Shown piece by piece: positions 1 to 9,890 of a stretch of DNA of 64,000 bases. Source of the DNA: RYN-122 sp963761655 (GTDB lineage: Bacteria; Actinomycetota; Actinomycetes; Mycobacteriales; SCTD01); NCBI GenBank assembly GCA_963761655.1, contig CAVXHI010000008.1, positions 620,001 through 684,000 of the forward strand, written 5' to 3'. Every line of letters begins with the position of its first letter. Position 1 is the first letter of the stretch. Both the position numbers and the translations under genes were made by a program. The notes beneath the pieces are model-generated. The model saw only the letters and a program-made list of their open reading frames with translations, made no database searches and had not been told where the DNA came from.

Positions 1-384
1 GCCGAGGTCGCCGTGGGTGTCGATGACGACGTGCTCGTACTCGGCCAGCAGGGGGCGCAGGGCCCGGCGCAGCGACGTCACGAGGCCGCCCTGGGAGGCG
101 AGCGACACCCCGACCTGCTCGAGCGCGGCGTGCGCGGGCAGCAGGTCCAGGCCGGGCGCGACCTCCGCCCGGACGGCGGCGCGGGTCTCGGTCGTCCCGG
201 CGAGCACCCCGGCCAGGCTGTCGTCCGGGCCCTTCGCGACCACGCCGAACGCGCGGCCGAGGCTGTCCTGCGGGTCGGCGTCGACCGCGAGCGTCCGCCC
301 CCGGGAGGCCAGCACCGCGGCGAGGTTGGCGGCGGTCGACGTCTTGCCGACCCCGCCCTTGGACGAGCACACCGCGAGCCGCAT
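1..384 (-). CDS. ParA/Soj-type P-loop ATPase (partial, runs off the left edge)
   Basis: The first 128 codons of a MinD/ParA-family ATPase are present; the rest lies beyond the left edge. The protein opens with MRLAVCSSKGGVGKTS, a deviant Walker A (KGGVGKT) with the signature lysine that marks ParA, MinD and related partitioning or cargo-positioning ATPases. A switch I-like stretch (VDADPQDS) follows at about residues 35-42, and VIDTHGDLG at the edge is the start of the Walker B region. The ATG at 384 has a GGGAGG ribosome-binding site on the minus strand. The gene lies 47 bases downstream of an ABC exporter on the same strand. No parB or centromere-like site is visible, so it could be a chromosomal partitioning protein, a MinD-like positioning factor or an orphan. 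Family assignment is secure; cellular role is not. Confidence 0.85.
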   Translation of the reverse strand, partial: MRLAVCSSKGGVGKTSTAANLAAVLASRGRTLAVDADPQDSLGRAFGVVAKGPDDSLAGVLAGTTETRAAVRAEVAPGLDLLPAHAALEQVGVSLASQGGLVTSLRRALRPLLAEYEHVVIDTHGDLG

Positions 385-431
385 GGCGCGAGCCTCCCAG
401 GTGCACCGGGCGCCGCGGACCAGGCGCGCCG

Positions 432-2150
<1,719 letters not shown>

Positions 2151-2156
2151 GCGCTC

Positions 2157-2162
2157 ACGCTA
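2157..2162 (-). promoter_or_regulatory. -10 hexamer TAGCGT of the ABC exporter at 432-2150
   Basis: TAGCGT is read on the minus strand, with six bases between it and the GTG start. This spacing places the transcription start at the initiation codon (leaderless). It is back to back with the hisF hexamer in the 36-base divergent gap. No clear -35 element is seen. Confidence 0.5.
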
Positions 2163-2172
2163 GGGGGCCTAC

Positions 2173-2178
2173 TAGCGT
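2173..2178 (+). promoter_or_regulatory. -10 hexamer TAGCGT of hisF
   Basis: TAGCGT lies eight bases before the hisF GTG, compatible with a leaderless or near-leaderless mRNA. No Shine-Dalgarno sequence is present between them. Confidence 0.5.
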
Positions 2179-2186
2179 CGCGCCCT

Positions 2187-2948
2187 GTGACCGTCGCCGT
2201 CCGTGTCGTCCCCTGCCTCGACGTCGACGCCGGCCGCGTGGTCAAGGGCGTCAACTTCACCGGCCTGGTCGACGCCGGTGACCCCGTGGAGATGGCCCGG
2301 GTCTACGACGCCGAGGGCGCCGACGAGCTGGTCTTCCTGGACATCACCGCGAGCAGCGGCAGCCGCGAGACGACGTACGACGTCGTGCGCCGGACCGCCG
2401 AGCAGGTCTTCATCCCGCTGACCGTCGGGGGCGGTGTCCGGACGGTGGACGACGTCGACCGGCTGCTGCGGGCGGGGGCCGACAAGGTCGGGGTGAACAC
2501 GGCGGGCATCGCCCGGCCCGAGCTGCTGCACGAGATCAGCCGCCGGTTCGGCAGCCAGGTGCTGGTCCTGAGCGTCGACGCGCGCCGGGCCCCGGGCACC
2601 GAGAGCGGCTTCGAGGTCACGACCCACGGCGGGCGCCGGGGCACCGGCCTCGACGCCGTCGACTGGGCCGCCCGCGGCGAGGAGCTCGGCGTCGGGGAGG
2701 TCCTGCTGAACTCGATGGACGCGGACGGCACCAAGCGCGGCTACGACCTCGAGCTGCTCCGTGCGGTCCGCGCCCGCGTCGGCGTCCCGGTCGTGGCGAG
2801 CGGGGGCGCGGGGCGGCTGGAGGACTTCGCGCCGGCGGTCGAGGCCGGTGCGGACGCCGTGCTGGCCGCCAGCGTCTTCCACTTCGGCGAGCTGCGGATC
2901 CCCGAGGTCAAGGACGCCCTGCGGGCTGCGGGACACCCCGTCCGCTAG
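2187..2948 (+). CDS. hisF: Imidazole glycerol phosphate synthase cyclase subunit HisF
   Basis: HisF is the cyclase half of the HisH-HisF enzyme in histidine synthesis. It joins ammonia from HisH to PRFAR, giving imidazole glycerol phosphate and AICAR. The 253-residue product is a complete (beta-alpha)8 barrel of the usual length. The two catalytic aspartates are visible: D12 in VPCLDVDAGRVVKG and D131 in LSVDARR. The phosphate-binding loops TVGGGVRT and VASGGAG are also present. The GTG at 2187 is chosen because the conserved sequence begins there and a -10 hexamer lies just upstream. Other his genes expected to precede it are not on this side of the divergent exporter, and hisI is 11 kb downstream. 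The last 41 bases overlap the convergent gene at 2908. Confidence 0.97.
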   Translation: MTVAVRVVPCLDVDAGRVVKGVNFTGLVDAGDPVEMARVYDAEGADELVFLDITASSGSRETTYDVVRRTAEQVFIPLTVGGGVRTVDDVDRLLRAGADKVGVNTAGIARPELLHEISRRFGSQVLVLSVDARRAPGTESGFEVTTHGGRRGTGLDAVDWAARGEELGVGEVLLNSMDADGTKRGYDLELLRAVRARVGVPVVASGGAGRLEDFAPAVEAGADAVLAASVFHFGELRIPEVKDALRAAGHPVR

Positions 2949-3414
2949 CCGCGACCGTCCCCACCAGCAGCGCCCACCACGGCGCCGTCACCGCGGTCGC
3001 GACGACGTCGGACAGCTGGGCGAGGACGAGGTCGCGCAGGGGCGGGTCCTGCAGCGGGCCGAGGACCTGCCGGAAGCCCAGCAGGGCCACCGACGGCACG
3101 AGGGTCAGCAGCGCCGAGACCGCCCCGGCGAGGGCCATCCCGGCGACGACGACGCCGGGCCGCGCCCGGAGCGCCCGCAGCAGCACCGCGGGGCCGTCGA
3201 CGGCACGGCGGCCGTCCAGGACGCCGATCAGGGCCAGCTGCAGGACCGCGGCCGTGAGCACCCCGACGACGTCGACCAGCAGGGCGTGCAGGGAGGACGG
3301 GTCGTCGCGGACGGGCAGCTGCCGCAGCAGGTCCGGCACGGCGAGCAGCAGCGTGCCGACCAGCCCGACGAGGAGGGCGTGCGGGGTCAGGCGGCGGGTG
3401 GCCTCGGTGAACAC
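2908..3414 (-). CDS. Polytopic membrane protein of unknown function
   Basis: I do not recognise this roughly 168-residue protein. It contains about four hydrophobic segments (for example PHALLVGLVGTLLLAV, then GVLTAAVLQLALIGVL, VVVAGMALAGAVSALL and a C-terminal ATAVTAPWWALLVGTV). It resembles the membrane proteins that often sit in actinobacterial gene strings without assigned function. The GTG at 3414 is preferred because it leaves a short gap after the preceding gene and has a GAGGGG ribosome-binding site; a GTG at 3450 would overlap that gene by 20 bases. It is last in a three-gene minus-strand unit and overlaps the 3' end of hisF by 41 bases, so transcription of the two genes converges. 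Confidence 0.65.
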   Translation of the reverse strand: MFTEATRRLTPHALLVGLVGTLLLAVPDLLRQLPVRDDPSSLHALLVDVVGVLTAAVLQLALIGVLDGRRAVDGPAVLLRALRARPGVVVAGMALAGAVSALLTLVPSVALLGFRQVLGPLQDPPLRDLVLAQLSDVVATAVTAPWWALLVGTVAASGRGVPQPAGRP

Positions 3415-3430
3415 AGCAGGGGCGTTCCCC

Positions 3431-4051
3431 TCACGGGCCGACCCGGACACCGGTGAGGCCGTCGCCCTCCAGGACGACGTCGGCGGGACGGCCCCACAGC
3501 CACAGGAACAGCTCGCCGGGACGCCCCCGCACGACGACGCACCGCTCCTGGCCGGGCCTGCCGAGCAACCGCTGCGCTCCGGGCGTCACGAGCTCGACCG
3601 AGGTCCCGACGGCGCGGCGCAGGAAGGCCGGGGCGAGCAGCGTGGCGCGGTTCCACAGGGCCTGCTCGAGGTCGCGGCCGAGCGGGCGCGGTCCGTCGCC
3701 GGCGGCTCGGCGGACGTCCTCGTGGTGGACGAAGAACTCGTGCACGTTGGCGAGGTCGTACAGCGCGTCGACCCGGGAGCCGAGCGGCGACCAGGACGGC
3801 GCGCCCCGCCGCAGCCGGGCGAGCAGGTCCTCGTAGGCCCGCCGCCGGGCCTTGCCCTCGAGGTAGGCGGTGGGGCCGTGCAGCGCCCCGACGACCATGC
3901 CCGGGACGGCGTACGGCTGGCGCTCGCGGACGACGAGGTGGGCGGCGAGGTCGTGCGTGGTCCAGTCGCCGCACAGCGTCGGGGCGTCGGGGCCGGCGTC
4001 GGCCATGCGGTCGAGCAGCAGCGTGCGCTCCTGCCGGGCGAGCGAGGTCAC
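3431..4051 (-). CDS. TIGR03085 family metal-binding protein (DinB/mycothiol-isomerase-like fold)
   Basis: The 206-residue protein has the conserved N-terminus of the TIGR03085 family: a leading basic helix, GPDAPTLCGDWTTHDLAAHLVVRER, and later ANVHEFFVHHEDVRRA. These histidines (HLVVRER; HEFFVHHEDVR) match the three-His metal site of the DinB/YfiT and mycothiol-dependent maleylpyruvate isomerase fold. Members are actinobacterial and mostly uncharacterised; a mycothiol- or metal-linked role is inference. The GTG at 4051 overlaps the stop of the upstream AlgX-like gene by four bases (GTGA), so the two are likely translationally coupled. Confidence 0.8.
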   Translation of the reverse strand: MTSLARQERTLLLDRMADAGPDAPTLCGDWTTHDLAAHLVVRERQPYAVPGMVVGALHGPTAYLEGKARRRAYEDLLARLRRGAPSWSPLGSRVDALYDLANVHEFFVHHEDVRRAAGDGPRPLGRDLEQALWNRATLLAPAFLRRAVGTSVELVTPGAQRLLGRPGQERCVVVRGRPGELFLWLWGRPADVVLEGDGLTGVRVGP

Positions 4052-5022
4052 CGGGTGGTCCGCAGGGGGCGCGGCGGCAGGGACCGGAGCTCGGCGAGGA
4101 CGTCGGCGTCGTAGGGCCGCCACACCGCGCTGAAGCGCTCGATGCGCATGACGACGACGCGGTCGAAGTCGGCGATCCGGTCGACCAGGGCCTGCGCGTC
4201 GGTCGCGGCGTCGGGCCACAGGAAGGTGGAGTCGCGGAACGCGGGGGCGATGACAGGGGCGACCGTGCCGTCCATGCTGTCGCCCAGGAACAGCGTCCTG
4301 CCGGGGACGACGGCGGTGTCGACGGTCGGCGTCGCGAGGAAGTGCCGCGAACCCATGCCCAGGCCGGCGTCCCCGTGCGCGAGCTCGGTGACCTGCACGC
4401 CCGGGTTGACCGTCCGGTAGCCCGGGACCTTCTCGGTGCCGGGGATCCCCAGCACGCCCGCCAGGTCCCCGCGGCGGGTCCAGGTGACGTCCTGCGTGGT
4501 CAGCCGGCGCGCGACCGCGGGGGAGAACGACGCCGCGACCGCCTTGGCGTAGACCGAGCCGCCGGTCGGCGTCCAGTGCGTGTCCTGGCGGTAGTACGTC
4601 TGCCACCGGGACCCGGCCGCGGCGAGCGGCTTGCGCAGGTCGACGAAGTCGGACCCGAGCCGCCCGGTGACGGCCTTCCAGACGGCCGCCCGCTCGGCGG
4701 CGCCGCAGGCCTTCTGCGGCACTGTGCCGGGGACGTTGCCGGTGCGGATCGTCGCCTTGTCCGGTCCGAGCGCCACCCGGACGTCGCGGCCGCTGCGTCG
4801 GACCTCGCTGACGAACCGCGCCATCCGCTCGGCGGTGTCGCGGGCGGCGCCGTGGTACTGGCACGGGACCGACCAGTCCTGGGCGATGAACAGGTAGCCG
4901 TCGGTGCCGCGGACCACCCGCTTCTCGGCGGCGGGGCTCGCGGCCAGGGCGGCGCCCGCCAGGGACACGAGCAGGCCGAGGACGAGGGCCAGACGCAGGG
5001 GGGGACGCACGGGGGGACGCAC
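4048..5022 (-). CDS. Exported AlgX/AlgJ-like SGNH-hydrolase-fold protein
   Basis: This 324-residue protein resembles the SGNH domain of alginate O-acetyltransferases AlgX and AlgJ. The catalytic pieces are visible: DTHWTPTGG supplies D147 and H149, and FLGDSMDG supplies the nucleophile S249. A basic N-terminus followed by LALVLGLLVSLAGAALA indicates a signal peptide or anchor, so it acts outside the membrane. By family it would move or remove acetyl groups on a surface polysaccharide or other glycan. The usual partner, an MBOAT acetyl donor protein, is not adjacent. Two GTG starts are possible (5022 and 5010); the upstream one gives a more basic N-region. It heads the minus-strand unit that diverges from the ABC pair at 5107. 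Confidence 0.8.
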   Translation of the reverse strand: MRPPVRPPLRLALVLGLLVSLAGAALAASPAAEKRVVRGTDGYLFIAQDWSVPCQYHGAARDTAERMARFVSEVRRSGRDVRVALGPDKATIRTGNVPGTVPQKACGAAERAAVWKAVTGRLGSDFVDLRKPLAAAGSRWQTYYRQDTHWTPTGGSVYAKAVAASFSPAVARRLTTQDVTWTRRGDLAGVLGIPGTEKVPGYRTVNPGVQVTELAHGDAGLGMGSRHFLATPTVDTAVVPGRTLFLGDSMDGTVAPVIAPAFRDSTFLWPDAATDAQALVDRIADFDRVVVMRIERFSAVWRPYDADVLAELRSLPPRPLRTTR

Positions 5023-5106
5023 GGGGCCAGTCTGCCGGACGTGCGGGGAATCCCGTCGCCGGCCGCGGTGTCCTCTCCAGGGACCGCCCCCTGCTCCTGG
5101 AGACCC

Positions 5107-6918
5107 GTGACCCGCCCCACCCCGACCCGCGGGACGCTGCGCCGCGGCTTCGGCGTCCTCGCCGTCGCCGTCCGCGAGGAGCCCCGGGTCTTCGCCCTGT
5201 CCGCGCTCGGCAGCGCCCTGTTCGCCCTGACGACGATCGCGCAGGCCTACGTCTTCGGCGCCATCACCGACCGGGTGATCGAGCCGAGCATCCGCGAGGG
5301 CGAGGCCCGCGGGGCGGCCCTGGGGCTGGCGTTCGGGGCGATCATGCTGGTCGCCGCGCTCAAGGTCGTGGGCATCCTCGGCCGGCGGCTCGGAGCCGGC
5401 GTCATGCAGTACCGCCTGCAGGCGACCTACCGCCGGCGGGTCACCCGGCGCTACCTCGAGCTGCCCTTCTCCTGGCACCAGCAGCACCCCACCGGTGAGC
5501 TGCTGAGCAACGCCAACAGCGACGTCGAGGCCACCTGGAGCCCGATCGCGCCGTTCCCCTTCGCGGTCGGCGTCGTGTTCATGCTGGTCGTGACGCTCGG
5601 CCTGCTGTTCGTCACCGACCCCGTGCTCGCCCTGGTCGGCTCGGTCGTCTTCCCGACCATCGCCGGCCTGACCGTCCTCTACAGCCGCCGGATGTCGCCG
5701 CTCATGACCCGGGCGCAGCAGCTGCGCGGCGAGGTCAGCGGCATCGCCCACGAGTCCTTCGACGGCGCCCTGGTGGTGAAGACCCTCGGCCGCGAGGCCG
5801 ACGAGACCGCCCGCTTCTCGGACGCCGCGGTCGAGCTGCGCGAGACGATGGTCCTGGTGGGACGGGTGCGCGGGCTGTTCGACCCGGTCATGGAGGCGCT
5901 GCCCGTCCTCGGGGTGCTGGTCGTCCTGCTCGCCGGCACGAGCCGGGTCGGCAGCGGCGACATCGACGCCGGCCAGCTGGTGCGCGTCGCCTACCTGTTC
6001 ACCCTGCTGGCCTTCCCGGTCCGGGCGCTCGGCTGGGTCCTCAACGAGCTGCCCCGCAGCGTCGTCGGGTGGGACCGCGTGCAGCGGGTGCTCACGGCCG
6101 AGGGCAGCCAGGAACACGGCGCGGGCCGCCTCGAGGGCCGCGACCCGGTCGCCCTCGGGGTCCGCGACGCGGGCGTCTCCTACGGCGACGACGCCGTCCT
6201 GTCCGGCGTCACCTTCGACGTCGCCCCCGGGCGCACCGTCGCCGTCGTCGGGCCGACCGGCTCGGGCAAGAGCACGCTCGCCACCCTGCTGGTGCGCCTG
6301 GTCGACCCCGACGCCGGCCGCGTCTCCTACGACGACGCCGACCTCCGCAGCCTCGCCGCCGGGGAGGTCGCCGCCGCGGGAGCCCTCGTGCCGCAGTCGG
6401 CGTTCCTGTTCGACGACACCGTGCGCGGCAACATCACCCTGGACGGCCCCCTCGGCACGACCTTCGACGACGCCGACGTCTGGGCCGCCCTGCGGGTCGC
6501 CCAGGCCGAGCGCTTCGTGCAGGCCCTCCCGGACGGTCTCGACACCGTCGTCGGGGAGCGCGGCACCACCCTCTCGGGCGGTCAGCGGCAGCGCCTCGCA
6601 CTCGCCCGCGCCGTCGTCCGCCGCCCCCGCCTCATGGTCCTCGACGACGCCACGAGCGCCGTCGACCCGCAGGTCGAGCAGCGGATCCTCGCCGGGCTGC
6701 GCAGCAGCGGTGCGGCCAGCACCGTCGTCGTCGTCGCCTACCGCCGGGCCACCATCGCGCTCGCCGACGAGGTCGTCTACGTCGAGCAGGGTCGCGTCGT
6801 CGGGCGCGGCACGCACGAGGAGCTCCGCGAGACCACGCCCGGCTACCGCGAGCTGGTGACCGCCTACGAGCGGGCCGAGGCCGAGCGCGAGGCCCTGCGC
6901 GAGGAGGCCGTGCTGTGA
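5107..6918 (+). CDS. ABC exporter subunit with degenerate ATPase site (heterodimer half 1)
   Basis: The 603-residue protein has six membrane helices and a C-terminal nucleotide-binding domain. Walker A (GPTGSGKST, about residues 382-390) and signature LSGGQ (489-493) are intact. The Walker B catalytic Glu is replaced by Asp (VLDDATSAVD, D514), and the H-loop His is replaced by Tyr (VVAYRR, Y545). This is the non-catalytic half of a heterodimeric exporter, as in TM287/288 or BmrCD. The stop overlaps the start of the second subunit by four bases (GTGA), which favours equal synthesis. The GTG at 5107 follows a GGAG ribosome-binding site. Substrate is unknown; family members export drugs, lipids or peptides. 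Confidence 0.93.
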   Translation: MTRPTPTRGTLRRGFGVLAVAVREEPRVFALSALGSALFALTTIAQAYVFGAITDRVIEPSIREGEARGAALGLAFGAIMLVAALKVVGILGRRLGAGVMQYRLQATYRRRVTRRYLELPFSWHQQHPTGELLSNANSDVEATWSPIAPFPFAVGVVFMLVVTLGLLFVTDPVLALVGSVVFPTIAGLTVLYSRRMSPLMTRAQQLRGEVSGIAHESFDGALVVKTLGREADETARFSDAAVELRETMVLVGRVRGLFDPVMEALPVLGVLVVLLAGTSRVGSGDIDAGQLVRVAYLFTLLAFPVRALGWVLNELPRSVVGWDRVQRVLTAEGSQEHGAGRLEGRDPVALGVRDAGVSYGDDAVLSGVTFDVAPGRTVAVVGPTGSGKSTLATLLVRLVDPDAGRVSYDDADLRSLAAGEVAAAGALVPQSAFLFDDTVRGNITLDGPLGTTFDDADVWAALRVAQAERFVQALPDGLDTVVGERGTTLSGGQRQRLALARAVVRRPRLMVLDDATSAVDPQVEQRILAGLRSSGAASTVVVVAYRRATIALADEVVYVEQGRVVGRGTHEELRETTPGYRELVTAYERAEAEREALREEAVL

Positions 6919-8678
6919 CCGCGGCTGCCCCCGAGCGCGGGTCGTTCGCCACGCTCGCCCACGGGCTGAAGGTCGCCCCCGAGTTCCGGCGCGGCCTCGG
7001 CGTCACGCTCCTGCTCGCCCTGCTGGCCACCGCCGGCCGGGTCGTCGTGCCGGTGGCGGTGCAGCAGACGATCGACAACGGGCTGTCCGGCGGCGAGCCC
7101 GACCTGCCCCTGGTGCGGCTGGCCTGCGGGCTGGCGGCCGTCGCCGTCGTCGTCACGGCTGCGGCGAACTACCTGATGAACGTCCGGCTGTACCGCACGA
7201 CCGAGGACGGCCTGGCCGCGCTGCGGGTCCGGGCGTTCCGCCGGGTGCACGACCTGTCGGTGCTGCACCAGGCGGCCGAGCGCCGCGGCTCGCTGGTCAG
7301 CCGGGTCACCAGCGACGTCGACACGATGAGCACCTTCATGCAGTGGGGCGGCCTGCTGGTCGTCGTCAGCACCGCGCAGGTCGTCCTCGCGACCGTCCTC
7401 ATGCTGCTGTGGTCCTGGCAGCTCACCCTGCTCGTCTACGTCTGCTTCCTGCCGCTCGTGCTCGCCGTGAAGCTCTTCCAGCGGCGGCTGCAGGCGGCGT
7501 ACCGGCTGGTCCGCGAGCGGGTCGGGGAGCTGCTCGGGGCGGTCGGGGAGTCGGTCGTCGGGGCGCCGGTCATCCGCGCCTACGGCGTGCAGGCCCGGAC
7601 CGCGGAGCGGATCGACGGCGCCGTCGAGCGGGCCCGGCAGGCGCAGACCCGGGCCCAGGTCATCGCCGCGACGACGTTCTCCACCGGGGAGATGGTCGCG
7701 TCGCTGGCGACCGGCGGGGTGGTCGTCGTCGGGGTGCTGCTCGGGGTGGACGGGCAGATCACGGTCGGGCGGCTGGTCGGGTTCCTGTTCCTCGTGACCC
7801 TGTTCGTGCAGCCGGTCCAGGTCGCGACCGAGGTGCTCAACGAGGCGCAGAACGCCGTCGCCGGGCTGCGCCGGGTCCTCGAGGTCCTCGACACCCCCAC
7901 CGACGTCGCCGACCCGGTCCAGGGCACCCCGCTGCCGCCGGGCCCGGTGGGCGTGCGGTTCGAGCACGTCTCCTACGCCTACCCCGGCGGCCCGCGGGTG
8001 CTCCACGACGTCGACCTCTCCCTGGCGCCGCAGACCCGGGTCGCCGTCGTCGGGGAGACCGGCAGCGGCAAGACGACCTTCGCCAAGCTGCTCACCCGGC
8101 TGATGGACCCCAGCGAGGGACGGGTGCTGCTGTCCGGCGTCCCGCTCGACGACGTGCCCTTCGCCAGCCTCCGCAGCCGGGTCGTCATGGTCCCGCAGGA
8201 CGGGTTCCTGTTCGACTCCACCGTGGTCGACAACGTCCGCTACGGCCGGCCGGACGCCACCGACGGCGAGGTCCGGCAGGCCTTCGACGACCTCGGCCTC
8301 GGCGACTGGCTCGACACCCTGCCCGACGGCCTGCGCACCCCCGTGGGCGAGCGCGGGGAGCGGCTGAGCGTGGGGGAGCGGCAGCTCGTCGCGATCGCCC
8401 GGGCGCAGCTCGCCGACCCGGACCTGCTCGTCCTCGACGAGGCCACCAGCGCCGTCGACCCCGCCACCGAGGTCCGGCTGCAGTCCGCGCTGGAGAGCCT
8501 CACCCGCGGTCGCACCACCCTGGCGATCGCGCACCGCCTGTCCACCGCCGAGGCCGCCGACGAGGTGCTGGTGGTCGACGACGGCGTCGTCGTGCAGCGC
8601 GGCCCGCACAGCGTGCTGGTCCTGCAGGACGGCCCGTACGCCCGGATGCACGCGTCCTGGACGTCCCAGTCGCGGTGA
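6915..8678 (+). CDS. ABC exporter subunit with catalytic ATPase site (heterodimer half 2)
   Basis: The partner of the preceding gene, 587 residues, has the same membrane-plus-ATPase layout. Walker A (GETGSGKTT), Walker B with catalytic Glu (VLDEATSAVD, E509) and the H-loop His (IAHRLST, H540) are intact. Its signature motif is LSVGE (484-488) instead of LSGGQ. In the dimer, this altered signature would face the altered Walker B and H-loop of the first subunit, producing one degenerate and one consensus ATP site. The stop codon overlaps the start of the MFS gene by four bases (GTGA), so all three are probably one operon. Confidence 0.93.
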   Translation: MTAAAPERGSFATLAHGLKVAPEFRRGLGVTLLLALLATAGRVVVPVAVQQTIDNGLSGGEPDLPLVRLACGLAAVAVVVTAAANYLMNVRLYRTTEDGLAALRVRAFRRVHDLSVLHQAAERRGSLVSRVTSDVDTMSTFMQWGGLLVVVSTAQVVLATVLMLLWSWQLTLLVYVCFLPLVLAVKLFQRRLQAAYRLVRERVGELLGAVGESVVGAPVIRAYGVQARTAERIDGAVERARQAQTRAQVIAATTFSTGEMVASLATGGVVVVGVLLGVDGQITVGRLVGFLFLVTLFVQPVQVATEVLNEAQNAVAGLRRVLEVLDTPTDVADPVQGTPLPPGPVGVRFEHVSYAYPGGPRVLHDVDLSLAPQTRVAVVGETGSGKTTFAKLLTRLMDPSEGRVLLSGVPLDDVPFASLRSRVVMVPQDGFLFDSTVVDNVRYGRPDATDGEVRQAFDDLGLGDWLDTLPDGLRTPVGERGERLSVGERQLVAIARAQLADPDLLVLDEATSAVDPATEVRLQSALESLTRGRTTLAIAHRLSTAEAADEVLVVDDGVVVQRGPHSVLVLQDGPYARMHASWTSQSR

Positions 8679-9890
8679 CGACCGACCTGCGCGACGCCGA
8701 GCGCCGGTCGCTGCACGAGGCGGAGCGGCGCTCGGTGATCCGCGCCTTCGCGGTCTTCGGCCTGTTCTGGGGCGCCTGGGCCGCGCTGCTCCCCGCCGTG
8801 CAGCGTGCCGTCGGCGCCGGGGACGGCGAGCTCGGGCTCGCCCTCGGCGCTGCTCGCCGTCGCGGCCGTGCCGGCCATGCCGCTCGCGGGCCGGCTCAGC
8901 GACCGGCACGGGGCGGGGGAGGCCCTGCAGCTCACCCTGCTCGGGTTCGCCCTCGTCCTGCCGCTGGCCGGGCTGGCCGGCAGCGTCGTCGCCCTGCTGC
9001 CGGCGCTCGTGCTGCTGGGCGTCGCCACCGGGGCCCTCGACGTCGTCGCCAACACGGCGGCCGCGGCGTGGGAGCGGGCCGAGGCCGGTTCGGGCCGGCA
9101 GCTGATGTCCCTGGCCCACGGGGCCTTCTCCTTCGGGGTCCTCGGGGGGAGCGTCGGGGCCGGCCTGTGCCGCCAGGCGGGCGTTCCGACGGTGGCCGTC
9201 CTGCTCGTCGTCGGGGGCGCCGTCGCGGCTGTCGCCGGGCAGGTGCCGACGGCGCGGCCCGCCGCCCAGCAGGACCCGGCGGGCGGGGCCCGGTCGATGA
9301 CCCGCCCGCTGCTGCTCGTGGGCCTGCTCGTGGCCGGCAGCTTCCTCGTCGAGGACGGCCTGCAGTCCTGGAGCGCCCTGCAGCTCGAGCGCGGCCTGGA
9401 CGCCGGCCCCGCCGTCAGCGGCCTCGGCCCGGGGGTGTTCGCCGGGGCGATGGGCGTGGGGCGGCTGGGCGGTCACGTCCTCGGCAGCCGGACGACGCCC
9501 GCCCGGCTGGTGGTCGCCGGCGGCGGCCTGACCGCGGCAGGGGTCGCCCTGCTGGTCGTGGCGGGCTCGGCGCCCGTCGCCCTGGTCGGCCTGGCCGTCG
9601 CGGGCGCCGGTGCGTCCGTGCTCGCGCCGGTGCTCTACACGGCGGTGGGGGAGCGGGCCGCGCCCGGGCGCCAGGGGGCCGACCTCGCCCTCGTCAGCGC
9701 CCTCGGCTACGCCGGCTTCGTCGCCGGTCCGCCCCTGGTCGGTGCGGTCAGCGCGGGCACGAGCCTGCCCGTCGCGCTGTCGGTGCTCGGTGCGATCGGG
9801 TTCCTGCTGGCCTGCGCGGGGCCGGCCGTGCTGAGCGAGCGCGGCGGCGTCAGGCCAGGTAGAGCGGTGTCGGCAGCGGGAAGCCGTTGA
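8675..9890 (+). pseudogene. MFS transporter, frame broken once near 8849
   Basis: This is a major facilitator superfamily permease of about 404 residues if one base is removed. The N-terminus, from the GTG at 8675 (overlapping the preceding stop), reads through FAVFGLFWGAWAALLPAVQ to GELGLALG. The remainder (LLAVAAVPAMPLAGRLSDRHG and about ten more helices) is in the next frame. One extra base at about 8849 explains the change. The loop PLAGRLSDRHG corresponds to the MFS cytoplasmic loop motif between helices 2 and 3. The C-terminal 41 bases overlap the convergent ornithine decarboxylase. It may be an intact gene with a sequencing error. Substrate is unknown; its coupling to the ABC pair hints at a shared export task. 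Confidence 0.8.

Noticed and set aside
8675..9890. Programmed +1 frameshifting as explanation for the frame breaks
   Set aside because: The sites do not share a slippery codon or a downstream hairpin, and breaks with missing bases also occur. Error is simpler.
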